In this document: positions 1-8,413 of the stretch, in pieces | Layout of the letters: every line of letters begins with the position of its first letter | How positions within the stretch are numbered: position 1 is the stretch's first letter | Source of the DNA: Pseudomonadota bacterium | GTDB lineage: Bacteria; Pseudomonadota; Alphaproteobacteria; Rhizobiales; Beijerinckiaceae | Length of the DNA: 8,499 nucleotides | Direction: 5' to 3' | NCBI GenBank assembly: GCA_023386115.1 | Contig: JAEWKL010000015.1 | Coordinates: 1-8,499, forward strand | Position numbers and translations under genes: made by a program | Notes under the pieces: generated by a model | Database searches by the model: none | Told to the model about the DNA's origin: nothing | The model's input: the letters and a program-made list of their open reading frames with translations, nothing else

Positions 1-28
1 CTCAAAACCCGGGGGGCACCAACATAGC

Positions 29-65
29 GAGGAGACTTGCGCGGTCGACCGGCGCAAGCCTCCTC
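29..65 (+). other. Stem-loop 1 in ctaB leader
   Basis: GAGGAG (29-34) plus CTTGCGC (36-42) pairs with GCGCAAG (52-58) plus CTCCTC (60-65). This gives 13 base pairs interrupted by one A/C mismatch (35/59) around a 9-base loop. The loop region contains the self-complementary octamer GGTCGACC (43-50). No T-run follows on either strand, so it is not a standard intrinsic terminator. It could be a processing, stability or Rho-linked element after an upstream oxidase gene. The pairing is seen directly; the role is inference. Confidence 0.6.
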
Positions 66-76
66 CGGGAGATCCG

Positions 77-94
77 GGGACCGAGTGCGGTCCC
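77..94 (+). other. Stem-loop 2 in ctaB leader
   Basis: GGGACCG (77-83) pairs perfectly with CGGTCCC (88-94) around the four-base loop AGTG. It sits 11 bases after stem-loop 1. No T-run follows. Its role is unknown. Confidence 0.55.
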
Positions 95-106
95 GGCTCT
101 TCCCCC

Positions 107-126
107 GAGCGCCCGGAAGGGCGTTC
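107..126 (+). other. Stem-loop 3 in ctaB leader, GNRA-type loop
   Basis: GAGCGCCC (107-114) pairs with GGGCGTTC (119-126), eight pairs including one G-U, closed by the loop GGAA (115-118), which fits the stable GNRA tetraloop class. A GNRA loop on a well-paired stem suggests structure at the RNA level rather than a protein-binding DNA palindrome. Its role is unknown. Confidence 0.55.
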
Positions 127-143
127 CGGCGAGGAGCGCGACA

Positions 144-161
144 CCTTCACATCCCTTCACA
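144..161 (+). repeat. Direct repeat CCTTCACA with 10-base period
   Basis: CCTTCACA occurs at 144-151 and again at 154-161, exactly one helical turn apart and ending two bases before the ctaB ATG. The spacing would place two copies on the same DNA face if a protein bound them. It also fills the place where a Shine-Dalgarno would normally be. It may be a chance or slippage duplication. Confidence 0.35.
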
Positions 162-163
162 CG

Positions 164-1132
164 ATGGCCGCGACACCGAGCATGACCACCCTGTCGAACA
201 GCGCGATCTCCGACCGTCCCTTCGCCGAGGCGAGCAGCTCCGGCGGCGAGGTCGCGGATTACTTCGCGCTCCTGAAGCCCCGCGTGATGGCGCTGGTGAT
301 CTTCACCGCGCTGGTCGGGATGACGGTCACGCCGTCGCACGTGAACCCGGTGATCGGGGCGATCTCGCTCCTGATGATCGCGGTCGGGGCCGGCGCCTCG
401 GGCTGCCTCAACATGTGGTGGGACGCCGACATCGACGCGGTGATGACCCGCACCCGGACCCGGCCGATTCCGGCCGGGCGGATCCAGCCGGGCGAGGCCC
501 TGTCCTTCGGGCTCACCCTCTCGGTCGGCTCGGTGCTGGTGCTCGGGCTCGCGGCGAACTGGCTGTCGGCGGGACTGCTCGCCTTCACCATCGTGTTCTA
601 CGCCGTCATCTACTCGATGTGGCTGAAGCGCGCGACGGCGCAGAACATCGTGATCGGCGGCGCCGCCGGCGCCCTGCCGCCGATGATCGGCCAGGCGGTG
701 GTCACCGGCTCGATCGGGATCGAGGGCACGGTCCTGTTCCTGATCATCTTCATCTGGACGCCGCCGCATTTCTGGGCCCTCGCCCTGGTCAAGGCCGGCG
801 AATACGCCCGCGCGGGCATCCCGATGATGCCGAACGTCGCCGGGCCGGACTCGACCCGCCGGCAGATCCTCGCCTATTCGGTGCTGCTGGCGCCGCTCGG
901 CCTCGCCCCGGTCGCCCTCGGCTTCGGCGGCCTCATCTACGGCCTCGTCGGCCTCGTCGGCGGCCTCGCCATGGTGGGCCTGAGCGTCCAGGTGCTGCGC
1001 CGGCGCGAGGGCGAGGCGGCCAACAAGGCGGCGATGAGCCTGTTCGGCTTCTCGATCCTCTACCTGTTCCTGCTCTTCTCCGCCCTCCTGGCGGAACAGG
1101 GCCTCGGGCTGTTCCGGCCGGTCTTCGGCTGA
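164..1132 (+). CDS. ctaB: Protohaem IX farnesyltransferase (haem O synthase)
   Basis: This is an integral membrane prenyltransferase of the UbiA superfamily. It adds a farnesyl group to haem B to make haem O, the precursor of haem A for aa3-type oxidase. The 322-residue product has the usual length and a multi-helix membrane profile. The diagnostic aspartate motif is present: N83, D87 and D91 in the stretch NMWWDADIDAVM, followed by TRTRPIPAG. Further family signatures are SMWLKR (about 151-156), NIVIGGAAGALPP (161-173), TPPHFWALAL (199-208) and the GIPMMPNV loop (218-225). I chose ATG 164. No Shine-Dalgarno lies at normal distance (GAGGAG at 131-136 is 27 bases away), so the in-frame ATG at 182 is an alternative. 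There is a 28-base gap to the next gene, consistent with an operon. Family assignment is secure; the start is moderately so. Confidence 0.96.
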   Translation: MAATPSMTTLSNSAISDRPFAEASSSGGEVADYFALLKPRVMALVIFTALVGMTVTPSHVNPVIGAISLLMIAVGAGASGCLNMWWDADIDAVMTRTRTRPIPAGRIQPGEALSFGLTLSVGSVLVLGLAANWLSAGLLAFTIVFYAVIYSMWLKRATAQNIVIGGAAGALPPMIGQAVVTGSIGIEGTVLFLIIFIWTPPHFWALALVKAGEYARAGIPMMPNVAGPDSTRRQILAYSVLLAPLGLAPVALGFGGLIYGLVGLVGGLAMVGLSVQVLRRREGEAANKAAMSLFGFSILYLFLLFSALLAEQGLGLFRPVFG

Positions 1133-1160
1133 GCACCCCTCCCTTTCGGTCGATGCAGCG

Positions 1161-1316
1161 ATGAGTGCGGTGCCCCAGCAACTGACCCCCGACGAGATCC
1201 AGCGCCGGCGCAAGCGCTCCATCGCGATCGCGATGGTGCTCGCCGCCCTGGTCCTGATCTTCTACGTGCTGACGATCGCCAAGCTCGGCCCCCAGGTCCT
1301 CAACCGGCCGCTGTGA
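1161..1316 (+). CDS. coxF: CoxF-like small membrane protein of the oxidase cluster
   Basis: This is a 51-residue protein sitting between ctaB and ctaG. It has a polar N-terminus ending in the basic stretch QRRRKRS (14-20), one hydrophobic helix from about 21 to 41 (IAIAMVLAALVLIFYVLTIA), and a short tail ending in NRPL. The basic residues before the helix suggest a cytoplasmic N-terminus by the positive-inside rule. Small proteins of this shape at this position in alphaproteobacterial cox clusters are called CoxF; the name rests on position and topology rather than a motif. It is too short for many gene finders. There is no clear Shine-Dalgarno before the ATG. A three-codon frame (ATG at 1153) ends on this start with an ATGA overlap. 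The gap to ctaG is 22 bases. Its biochemical role is not known to me. Confidence 0.82.
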   Translation: MSAVPQQLTPDEIQRRRKRSIAIAMVLAALVLIFYVLTIAKLGPQVLNRPL

Positions 1317-1338
1317 CGATCCGCGAGGCGATGCCGTC

Positions 1339-1947
1339 ATGACAGATCCGCGCCGAGAGACGCAGAGCCACGAGATGCAGAAGCGGGCCCGCACCACGGC
1401 ATTGGCCTGCCTCGGCATCGTGATCGGGATGACGGCGCTCGCCTTCGCGTTCGTGCCGCTCTACGACCTGTTCTGCAAGGCGACCGGCTATGACGGCACG
1501 CCGCTGCGGGGCGCGGCCGCAGCCGGTCCGGTGAGTCAGGACAGCATGATGGTGCATTTCGACACCAACGTCGCGCCCGGGCTGCCCTGGCGCTTCGTGG
1601 CGGAGACGCCGCAGATCGAGGCGCAGTTGGGGGCCACCAAGACGGTGTTCTTCCGCGTCACCAATACCGGAACGGTGCCGAGCACCGGCATCGCCACCTT
1701 CAACGTCCAGCCCGGGCTGACCGGCGGCTACTTCGTCAAGGTGCAGTGCTTCTGCTTCAACGAGCAGACGCTCCAGCCCGGCGAGACCATGGACTTCCCG
1801 GTGGTGTTCTACCTCGAGCCGGGCATCAAGGCCGATGCGAACACCCGCGACCTCACCGAGATGACCTTGTCCTACACCTACTTCGCGTCGAAGAACGGGC
1901 AGCCGCAGGCGGCCCTCGCGACGCCGGTGGGGACCAAGGCCAATTGA
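1339..1947 (+). CDS. ctaG: Cytochrome c oxidase assembly protein CtaG (Cox11 family copper chaperone)
   Basis: The product is the membrane-anchored copper chaperone that delivers copper to the CuB centre of oxidase subunit I. It has 202 residues, as expected. A short cytoplasmic N-terminus is followed by one transmembrane helix (about 20-41), then VPLYDLFCKATGYDGT (39-54) and a periplasmic beta-sandwich domain. The copper-binding CFCF motif is present (C137, C139), with the third conserved cysteine at C46. FNEQTLQPGE (140-149) and the C-terminal LSYTYF (177-182) are also typical. GAGG at 1325-1328 lies 10 bases before ATG 1339 and supports this start over the nearby out-of-frame ATG at 1331. 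M13 is a less likely in-frame alternative. It is followed by a 160-base structured gap before coxC. Confidence 0.97.
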   Translation: MTDPRRETQSHEMQKRARTTALACLGIVIGMTALAFAFVPLYDLFCKATGYDGTPLRGAAAAGPVSQDSMMVHFDTNVAPGLPWRFVAETPQIEAQLGATKTVFFRVTNTGTVPSTGIATFNVQPGLTGGYFVKVQCFCFNEQTLQPGETMDFPVVFYLEPGIKADANTRDLTEMTLSYTYFASKNGQPQAALATPVGTKAN

Positions 1948-2107
1948 CGAGGTGACAACCGCACCGGGGCGGCATTAAAGCGTGACCGTGAGGCGCCGGC
2001 GGCGAACAAGGCCGGGGCGCCGGGAGCGAACCGCCCCGCGTCAAACGAGATCCACGGCCGGCGCGAGGCGCGACCGGTCGTAAAGACCAGGCAGGAGACC
2101 CGACACG
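1948..2107 (+). promoter_or_regulatory. ctaG-coxC intergenic region with nested inverted repeats
   Basis: This 160-base gap is far longer than the 22-28 base gaps earlier in the cluster. CGGGGCGG (1965-1972) is perfectly complementary to CCGCCCCG (2031-2038). Inside it, GGCGCC (1992-1997) pairs with GGCGCC (2016-2021) and GGC (1998-2000) with GCC (2011-2013), leaving a GG bulge. Nearer coxC, GGTC (2076-2079) pairs with GACC (2085-2088). No T-run follows the stems, so a standard terminator is not supported. The gap may hold a processing site or a separate coxC promoter, but I could not identify a convincing -35/-10 pair. The role is inference. Confidence 0.45.
2093..2098 (+). promoter_or_regulatory. 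Ribosome binding site of coxC
   Basis: AGGAGA ends nine bases before ATG 2108. It is the strongest Shine-Dalgarno in the cluster and fixes the coxC start. ctaB and the coxF-like gene lack such a site, which fits a higher translation rate for the structural subunit than for its assembly factors. Confidence 0.75.
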
Positions 2108-2968
2108 ATGGCCGAGGCGCACGGGAAGCACCACGACTACCACCTCGTCAATCCGAGCCCGTGGCCGCTCGTCGGCTCGATGAGCGGCTTCACGATGACG
2201 ACGGGCGCCGTCCTGTGGATGAAGAGCCTGACCATCGCGAATCTCGCGGTCGGTCCCTACGTGTTCTTCGCCGGTGTCATCGGCGTGCTCTACACCATGC
2301 TGAGCTGGTGGCGGGACGTCGTCCACGAGGCCAATACCGGCGACCATACCCGGGTGGTGCAGCTATCGCACCGCTACGGCATGATGATGTTCATCGCCTC
2401 CGAGGTGATGTTCTTCGTTGCGTGGTTCTGGGCCTATTTCGAGGCGGCGCTCTATTCGGGCGACCCGATCCAGGCGTCGCGGGTCGAGTTCACCGGCGGC
2501 CTGTGGCCGCCGAAGGGCGTCGAGGCATTCGATCCCTGGCACCTGCCGCTGCTCAACACCCTGATCCTGCTCACCTCGGGCACCACGATCACCTGGGCCC
2601 ACCACGCCCTGCTGCACAACGACCGCAAGGGCGTGAAGTATGGCCTGTGGCTGACCATCGCGCTCGGCGCGCTGTTCTCCTGCGTCCAGGCCTACGAGTA
2701 CGGCCACGCCCATTTCGGCTTCTCGGGCAGCATCTACTCGGCCACCTTCTTCATGGCGACCGGCTTCCACGGCGCCCACGTGTTGATCGGAACGATCTTC
2801 CTCGCGGTCTGCCTGTACCGGATCTATCTGGGCCAGTTCACCCCCAAGCAGCACCTCGGCTTCGAGTTCGCCGCCTGGTACTGGCACTTCGTCGACGTGG
2901 TGTGGCTGTTCCTGTTCGCCGCCATCTACGTCTGGGGCTCGGGCGTCGGCCACGCCGCCGCGCATTAA
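2108..2968 (+). CDS. coxC: Cytochrome c oxidase subunit III (aa3-type)
   Basis: This is the structural subunit III of the membrane cytochrome c oxidase. It carries no redox metal but stabilises subunit I and supports proton uptake. The 286-residue product has the usual length for the seven-helix form and starts HHDYHLVNPSPWPLVGS (8-24), a family hallmark. Further signatures are SWWRDV (66-71), the conserved membrane glutamate E99 in SEVMFFVAWFWAYF (98-111), GGLWPPKG (130-137), LLNTLILLTSG (148-158) and the C-terminal YWHFVDVVWLFLF (258-270). The start has a clear Shine-Dalgarno. It is the last gene before a strong terminator at 2998-3024, so it closes the ctaB-coxC unit. It is also known as ctaE. 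Confidence 0.98.
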   Translation: MAEAHGKHHDYHLVNPSPWPLVGSMSGFTMTTGAVLWMKSLTIANLAVGPYVFFAGVIGVLYTMLSWWRDVVHEANTGDHTRVVQLSHRYGMMMFIASEVMFFVAWFWAYFEAALYSGDPIQASRVEFTGGLWPPKGVEAFDPWHLPLLNTLILLTSGTTITWAHHALLHNDRKGVKYGLWLTIALGALFSCVQAYEYGHAHFGFSGSIYSATFFMATGFHGAHVLIGTIFLAVCLYRIYLGQFTPKQHLGFEFAAWYWHFVDVVWLFLFAAIYVWGSGVGHAAAH

Positions 2969-2997
2969 GCCTGCGCCTCACGCGCCAGGATCATGAG

Positions 2998-3024
2998 AGG
3001 GCGGCGAAAGCCGCCCTTTTTCTT
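2998..3024 (+). terminator. Rho-independent terminator after coxC
   Basis: AGGGCGGC (2998-3005) pairs perfectly with GCCGCCCT (3010-3017) around the GNRA loop GAAA (3006-3009), followed by TTTTCTT (3018-3024). The eight-pair GC-rich stem, tetraloop and T-run make this a textbook intrinsic terminator. It lies 29 bases after the coxC stop. There is no T-run on the opposite side, so it acts on + strand transcripts only. It implies that DUF983-surf1 has its own promoter or depends on read-through. Confidence 0.92.
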
Positions 3025-3041
3025 GGGGCGACCAAGCCCCA
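3022..3041 (+). other. Two mutually exclusive short hairpins after the terminator
   Basis: CTTGG (3022-3026) can pair with CCAAG (3032-3036). Alternatively TGGGGC (3024-3029) can pair with GCCCCA (3036-3041). The two share bases and cannot form together. They lie in the presumed DUF983 leader. The pairing is seen; a switching role is speculation, and the stems are short. Confidence 0.3.
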
Positions 3042-3064
3042 GATCGCCCTCACACATCCCGTTC

Positions 3065-3069
3065 AGGAG
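3065..3069 (+). promoter_or_regulatory. Ribosome binding site deciding the DUF983 start
   Basis: AGGAG ends seven bases before GTG 3077. It selects this GTG over the upstream in-frame ATG at 2993, which lies five bases before the coxC terminator stem and would place the terminator inside the coding region. Confidence 0.75.
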
Positions 3070-3076
3070 CAGGCTC

Positions 3077-3445
3077 GTGGAGAACAACCGCACCGTCGAT
3101 TCACCGGCGACCGTGGGCCTGCGCGGTCGCTGCCCGCGCTGCGGCGAGGGGCACCTGTTCAAGGGCTTCCTCAGCTTCCGCCCGGCTTGCGAGGTCTGCG
3201 GGCTCGATTTCCGCTTCATCGATTCGGCCGACGGGCCGGCGTTCTTCGTGATGTCGATCGTCGGTATCGTGGTGGTGGCGCTGGCGATGTGGGTCGAGTT
3301 CGCCTACGAGCCGCCGATGTGGGTCCACGCCGCGCTCTGGGTGCCGCTCTCGGTCGGCTTGAGCCTGCTCCTGGTCCGCCCGCTGAAGGGCATGATGGCG
3401 GCGCTGCAATATTCCAACAAGGCCGCGCAGGGGCGTTTCCGGTGA
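3077..3445 (+). CDS. DUF983 zinc-ribbon membrane protein
   Basis: The 122-residue product has an N-terminal zinc-ribbon-like module with two cysteine pairs, CPRC (C19, C22) and CEVC (C38, C41), then two predicted membrane helices at about 54-75 and 83-104. GHLFKGFL (25-32) between the pairs and DGPAFFV (52-58) before the first helix fit the DUF983 family, whose members often neighbour oxidase assembly genes in alphaproteobacteria. The precise function is unknown. A role in oxidase biogenesis or metal handling is inferred from context. I chose GTG 3077; a longer reading from ATG 2993 adds 28 low-complexity residues encoded by the terminator region and is rejected. The stop overlaps the surf1 start by four bases. 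Confidence 0.88.
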   Translation: MENNRTVDSPATVGLRGRCPRCGEGHLFKGFLSFRPACEVCGLDFRFIDSADGPAFFVMSIVGIVVVALAMWVEFAYEPPMWVHAALWVPLSVGLSLLLVRPLKGMMAALQYSNKAAQGRFR

Positions 3446-4245
3446 CGGCACCGGCCCGGGCAGCGGAGCGGCGCGCGGCGTTTCGCGATCTCGTTGCCCC
3501 TGCCCTCGCGAGCCTGGTCTGCTTGGGCGTCCTGGTCGGGCTCGGGGTGTGGCAGCTCGAGCGCAAGGCCTGGAAGGAGGCGCTGATCGATCGGATCGTC
3601 GCCCGGTCGCGCATCGAGCCGCCGGCGCCCCTGCCGGCCTTCGACGGCTTCGACGCGGCCCGGGACGAGTTCGAGCGGGTGCGCGCCACCGGCCGCCTGC
3701 TCAACGACAAGGAGACGCTGGTCCACGGCCTCGCGCCGGGCGACACGCCCGGCCGGGCGCTCCAGGGCTACTACGTCGTGACGCCGCTCCACCTCGACGA
3801 CGGCCGGACCGTGCTCGTCAATCGCGGCTTCGTGCCGACCGAACTCAAGGACCCGGCCCGCCGCGCCGCCAGCCAGATCGAGGGCGAGACCACCGTGACC
3901 GGCATGCTGCGCCAGAGCGAGGTGCGGGGGATGTTCGTGCCGGCCCCGAACCCGCAGACCGGCGAGTGGTTCAACCGCGACGTTCCGGGCATCGCGGCCG
4001 CCAAGGGCCTCACGGGTGTCGCCCCTTACCTGATCGAGGCCGATGCGACGCCCAATCCCGGCGGCTGGCCGAAGGGCGGGCAGCTCCGGGTCGATCTGCC
4101 GAACAACCATCTGCAATACGCCTTCACGTGGTTCGGCCTCGCGCTCTGCCTCGTCGGGGTGTTCACGGCCTTCGCCCTGCGCCGCCTGCGGGGTGAGGCT
4201 GTGGAGAGTGCCGCACCGTCACCGGCCTCCCCGCCGCGTCCTTAA
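3442..4245 (+). CDS. surf1: SURF1 family cytochrome oxidase assembly protein
   Basis: SURF1 helps insert haem a into oxidase subunit I. The 267-residue product has the family layout: N-terminal helix (about 18-37) running into GVWQLERKAWKEALI (35-49), a large periplasmic domain with YYVVTPL (110-116), VLVNRGFVP (124-132) and GEWFNRD (164-170), and a second helix starting at NNHLQYAFTWFGLAL (231-245). H233 sits in the conserved NNHLQYA segment and is a candidate haem-contacting residue by analogy with studied bacterial Surf1; this is inference. The start is GTG 3442, whose GTGA overlaps the DUF983 TGA stop, with a weak AGGGG eight bases before. The same frame stays open far upstream into coxC, but that part overlaps two well-supported genes. 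The C-terminus is Pro/Ala-rich. Confidence 0.95.
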   Translation: MTAPARAAERRAAFRDLVAPALASLVCLGVLVGLGVWQLERKAWKEALIDRIVARSRIEPPAPLPAFDGFDAARDEFERVRATGRLLNDKETLVHGLAPGDTPGRALQGYYVVTPLHLDDGRTVLVNRGFVPTELKDPARRAASQIEGETTVTGMLRQSEVRGMFVPAPNPQTGEWFNRDVPGIAAAKGLTGVAPYLIEADATPNPGGWPKGGQLRVDLPNNHLQYAFTWFGLALCLVGVFTAFALRRLRGEAVESAAPSPASPPRP

Positions 4246-4338
4246 AACAGCCGCGTTGTCGATGTCGGGTCCGTCCATGTCCGGTTCAGGCCGCCGGGCG
4301 CCTCCTGCCGCAGGCTTCGTCCCGGCCCTTGGTCATCG
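4246..4338 (+). promoter_or_regulatory. surf1-PBP intergenic gap with imperfect tandem repeat
   Basis: This 93-base gap separates the oxidase assembly genes from the cell-wall operon and is the likeliest place for the PBP promoter, although I cannot define -35/-10 boxes. It contains an imperfect tandem 15-mer (4258-4272 and 4273-4287, 12 of 15 bases alike, shared core ATGTC) and a weak hairpin CCTG/CAGG at 4304-4314. I see no T-run terminator and no Shine-Dalgarno near ATG 4339. Confidence 0.35.
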
Positions 4339-7341
<3,003 letters not shown>

Positions 7342-7351
7342 CCCCGCAGAC

Positions 7352-7355
7352 AGGA
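7352..7355 (+). promoter_or_regulatory. Ribosome binding site of the secreted-protein gene
   Basis: AGGA within CAGGAC ends eight bases before GTG 7364 and supports that start. The same reading frame is open far upstream inside the PBP gene, so this site and the signal peptide decide the start. Confidence 0.6.
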
Positions 7356-7363
7356 CACTTTCC

Positions 7364-8413
7364 GTGCGTGACAGCCTGACGGCGCGCCCGCGCCTCGTTC
7401 CGCTCGTGCTCGCCGCTCTTCTGGCGGCCTCAACTCTTGCAACCTCTCCCGCGCTCGCCGAGTACCGCACCAAGGACGTGCCGGCGGTGACCGGCCTCGA
7501 CCCGGGGACCATCGCGCCGAACACCATCGCGTTCACCGATCACCGGGACAATCCGGCGAGCCCGGAGAGCGGCCTCGTGCACTTCACCGAGTGGGGCAAG
7601 CGCAGCCCGGCGCAGAAGGCGCTGCTCGCCCCCCACCCGGCCTATGCCGAGCCGGACTACGTCCAGACGGTGAACGGCGTCGCGAAGCCTCGGCACGAGG
7701 CGCTGAAGGTCTACGTCGCCGAGGCGCGGTTCATCGTGCCGCGCAGCGCCGACCGCATCGACCTGAAACGCTTCGCCACGATCCCGTTCCTGTCGCGGAT
7801 GGACCCGGCGATCAAGCACAAGCCCTTGAGCCCCGCGGACGCGACCCCGACCAAGGACCCGGCCGCCGCCTTCGCCCGCCGCCCCGACCGGCCGTGGTGC
7901 GAGGCGCCCGACACTACCTGCATCGAGTCGCGCTACGACCTCGAGGGCAAGTTGCCGCTCGGGGTGAAGCTCGCCAACAAGCTCGAGGACGGGGGCAAGA
8001 AGATCGCCGAATACGTCTCGTTCCAGAGCGAGCTGCGGGTGCTGCCGCCCGACGAGGCGGGCAGGCTCGTGCAGCTCACCAAGATCGAGGCGCCGGTGGC
8101 CGGCGCGATGGAACAGAACATCTTCTGGGTCAACCAGATCCTGCGCTTCGGCAAGTTCCTGGCGGTGATGCAGCCGGTGGCGGCCGACCCGAACAAGACG
8201 GCGGTCACCGCCTACATGACGCTCGGCATCAAGGCCGACGTGCTCGACCGCAAGAAGGAGTACGAGCGCGTGCCGGTTTTGCGCAACCTGCTGCCGGCCC
8301 AGGTGCTGATGGGCAATTCCTCCTTCAACACCGGCACCTCGATCAGCGCCGGCCTGCCGACCTACGCCCGCAACCGCATCGCGGCTTTCGCGGATGCCCT
8401 GGCGAAGGAGTAA
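7364..8413 (+). CDS. Secreted protein of unknown function, co-operonic with the PBP
   Basis: I do not recognise a named domain. The 349-residue product starts at GTG 7364 and has a clear Sec signal peptide: basic N-region (R2-R10), hydrophobic core LVPLVLAALLAAST (11-24) and probable cleavage after SPALA at residue 32. The mature part of about 317 residues has no second membrane helix. It has two cysteines, C179 and C186, in a CX6C arrangement (WCEAPDTTC) that could form a disulphide in the periplasm. Other visible segments are FTEWGKRSPAQKALL (74-88), VYVAEARFIVP (116-126) and the C-terminal MGNSSFNTGTSISAGLPTYA (316-335). It begins 22 bases after the PBP stop, so it is probably co-transcribed and may act in the envelope, but no enzymatic motif is seen. 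It may be a conserved lineage-specific protein. Confidence 0.85.
   Translation: MRDSLTARPRLVPLVLAALLAASTLATSPALAEYRTKDVPAVTGLDPGTIAPNTIAFTDHRDNPASPESGLVHFTEWGKRSPAQKALLAPHPAYAEPDYVQTVNGVAKPRHEALKVYVAEARFIVPRSADRIDLKRFATIPFLSRMDPAIKHKPLSPADATPTKDPAAAFARRPDRPWCEAPDTTCIESRYDLEGKLPLGVKLANKLEDGGKKIAEYVSFQSELRVLPPDEAGRLVQLTKIEAPVAGAMEQNIFWVNQILRFGKFLAVMQPVAADPNKTAVTAYMTLGIKADVLDRKKEYERVPVLRNLLPAQVLMGNSSFNTGTSISAGLPTYARNRIAAFADALAKE

Larger units (their letters stand above)
1..163 (+). promoter_or_regulatory. Non-coding leader upstream of ctaB, rich in stem-loops
   Basis: I find no credible coding region here. The open frames that cross it, on both strands, are extensions of shadow frames of ctaB. 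The stretch holds three consecutive inverted repeats (29-65, 77-94, 107-126), listed separately, then a GAGGAG run at 131-136 and an 8-base direct repeat, before the ctaB ATG at 164. By comparison with related cox clusters, the gene for oxidase subunit I probably lies just upstream, but its end is not visible here. The leader may therefore be an intergenic spacer inside a longer operon or the 5' untranslated region of a separate transcript. I see no convincing -35/-10 pair. Confidence 0.5.

Noticed and set aside
941..970. Tandem GGCCTCGTC units in ctaB
   Set aside because: Two 9-base copies encode GLV-GLV in a membrane helix, compatible with ordinary glycine/leucine/valine composition at high GC. 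There is no frame effect.
2..1222. A 406-codon minus-strand open frame opposite ctaB
   Set aside because: The translation is a low-complexity Arg/Glu/Asp/His-rich shadow of ctaB, which has clear family motifs on the + strand.
1992..2021. Possible intrinsic terminator after ctaG
   Set aside because: The hairpin is bulged and no T-run follows, so I list the pairing only as structure of unknown role.
2161..3441. Upstream extension of the SURF1 frame through coxC and DUF983
   Set aside because: It overlaps two well-supported genes and a terminator, and the translation there is Arg/Pro-rich shadow. SURF1 homology begins just after GTG 3442.
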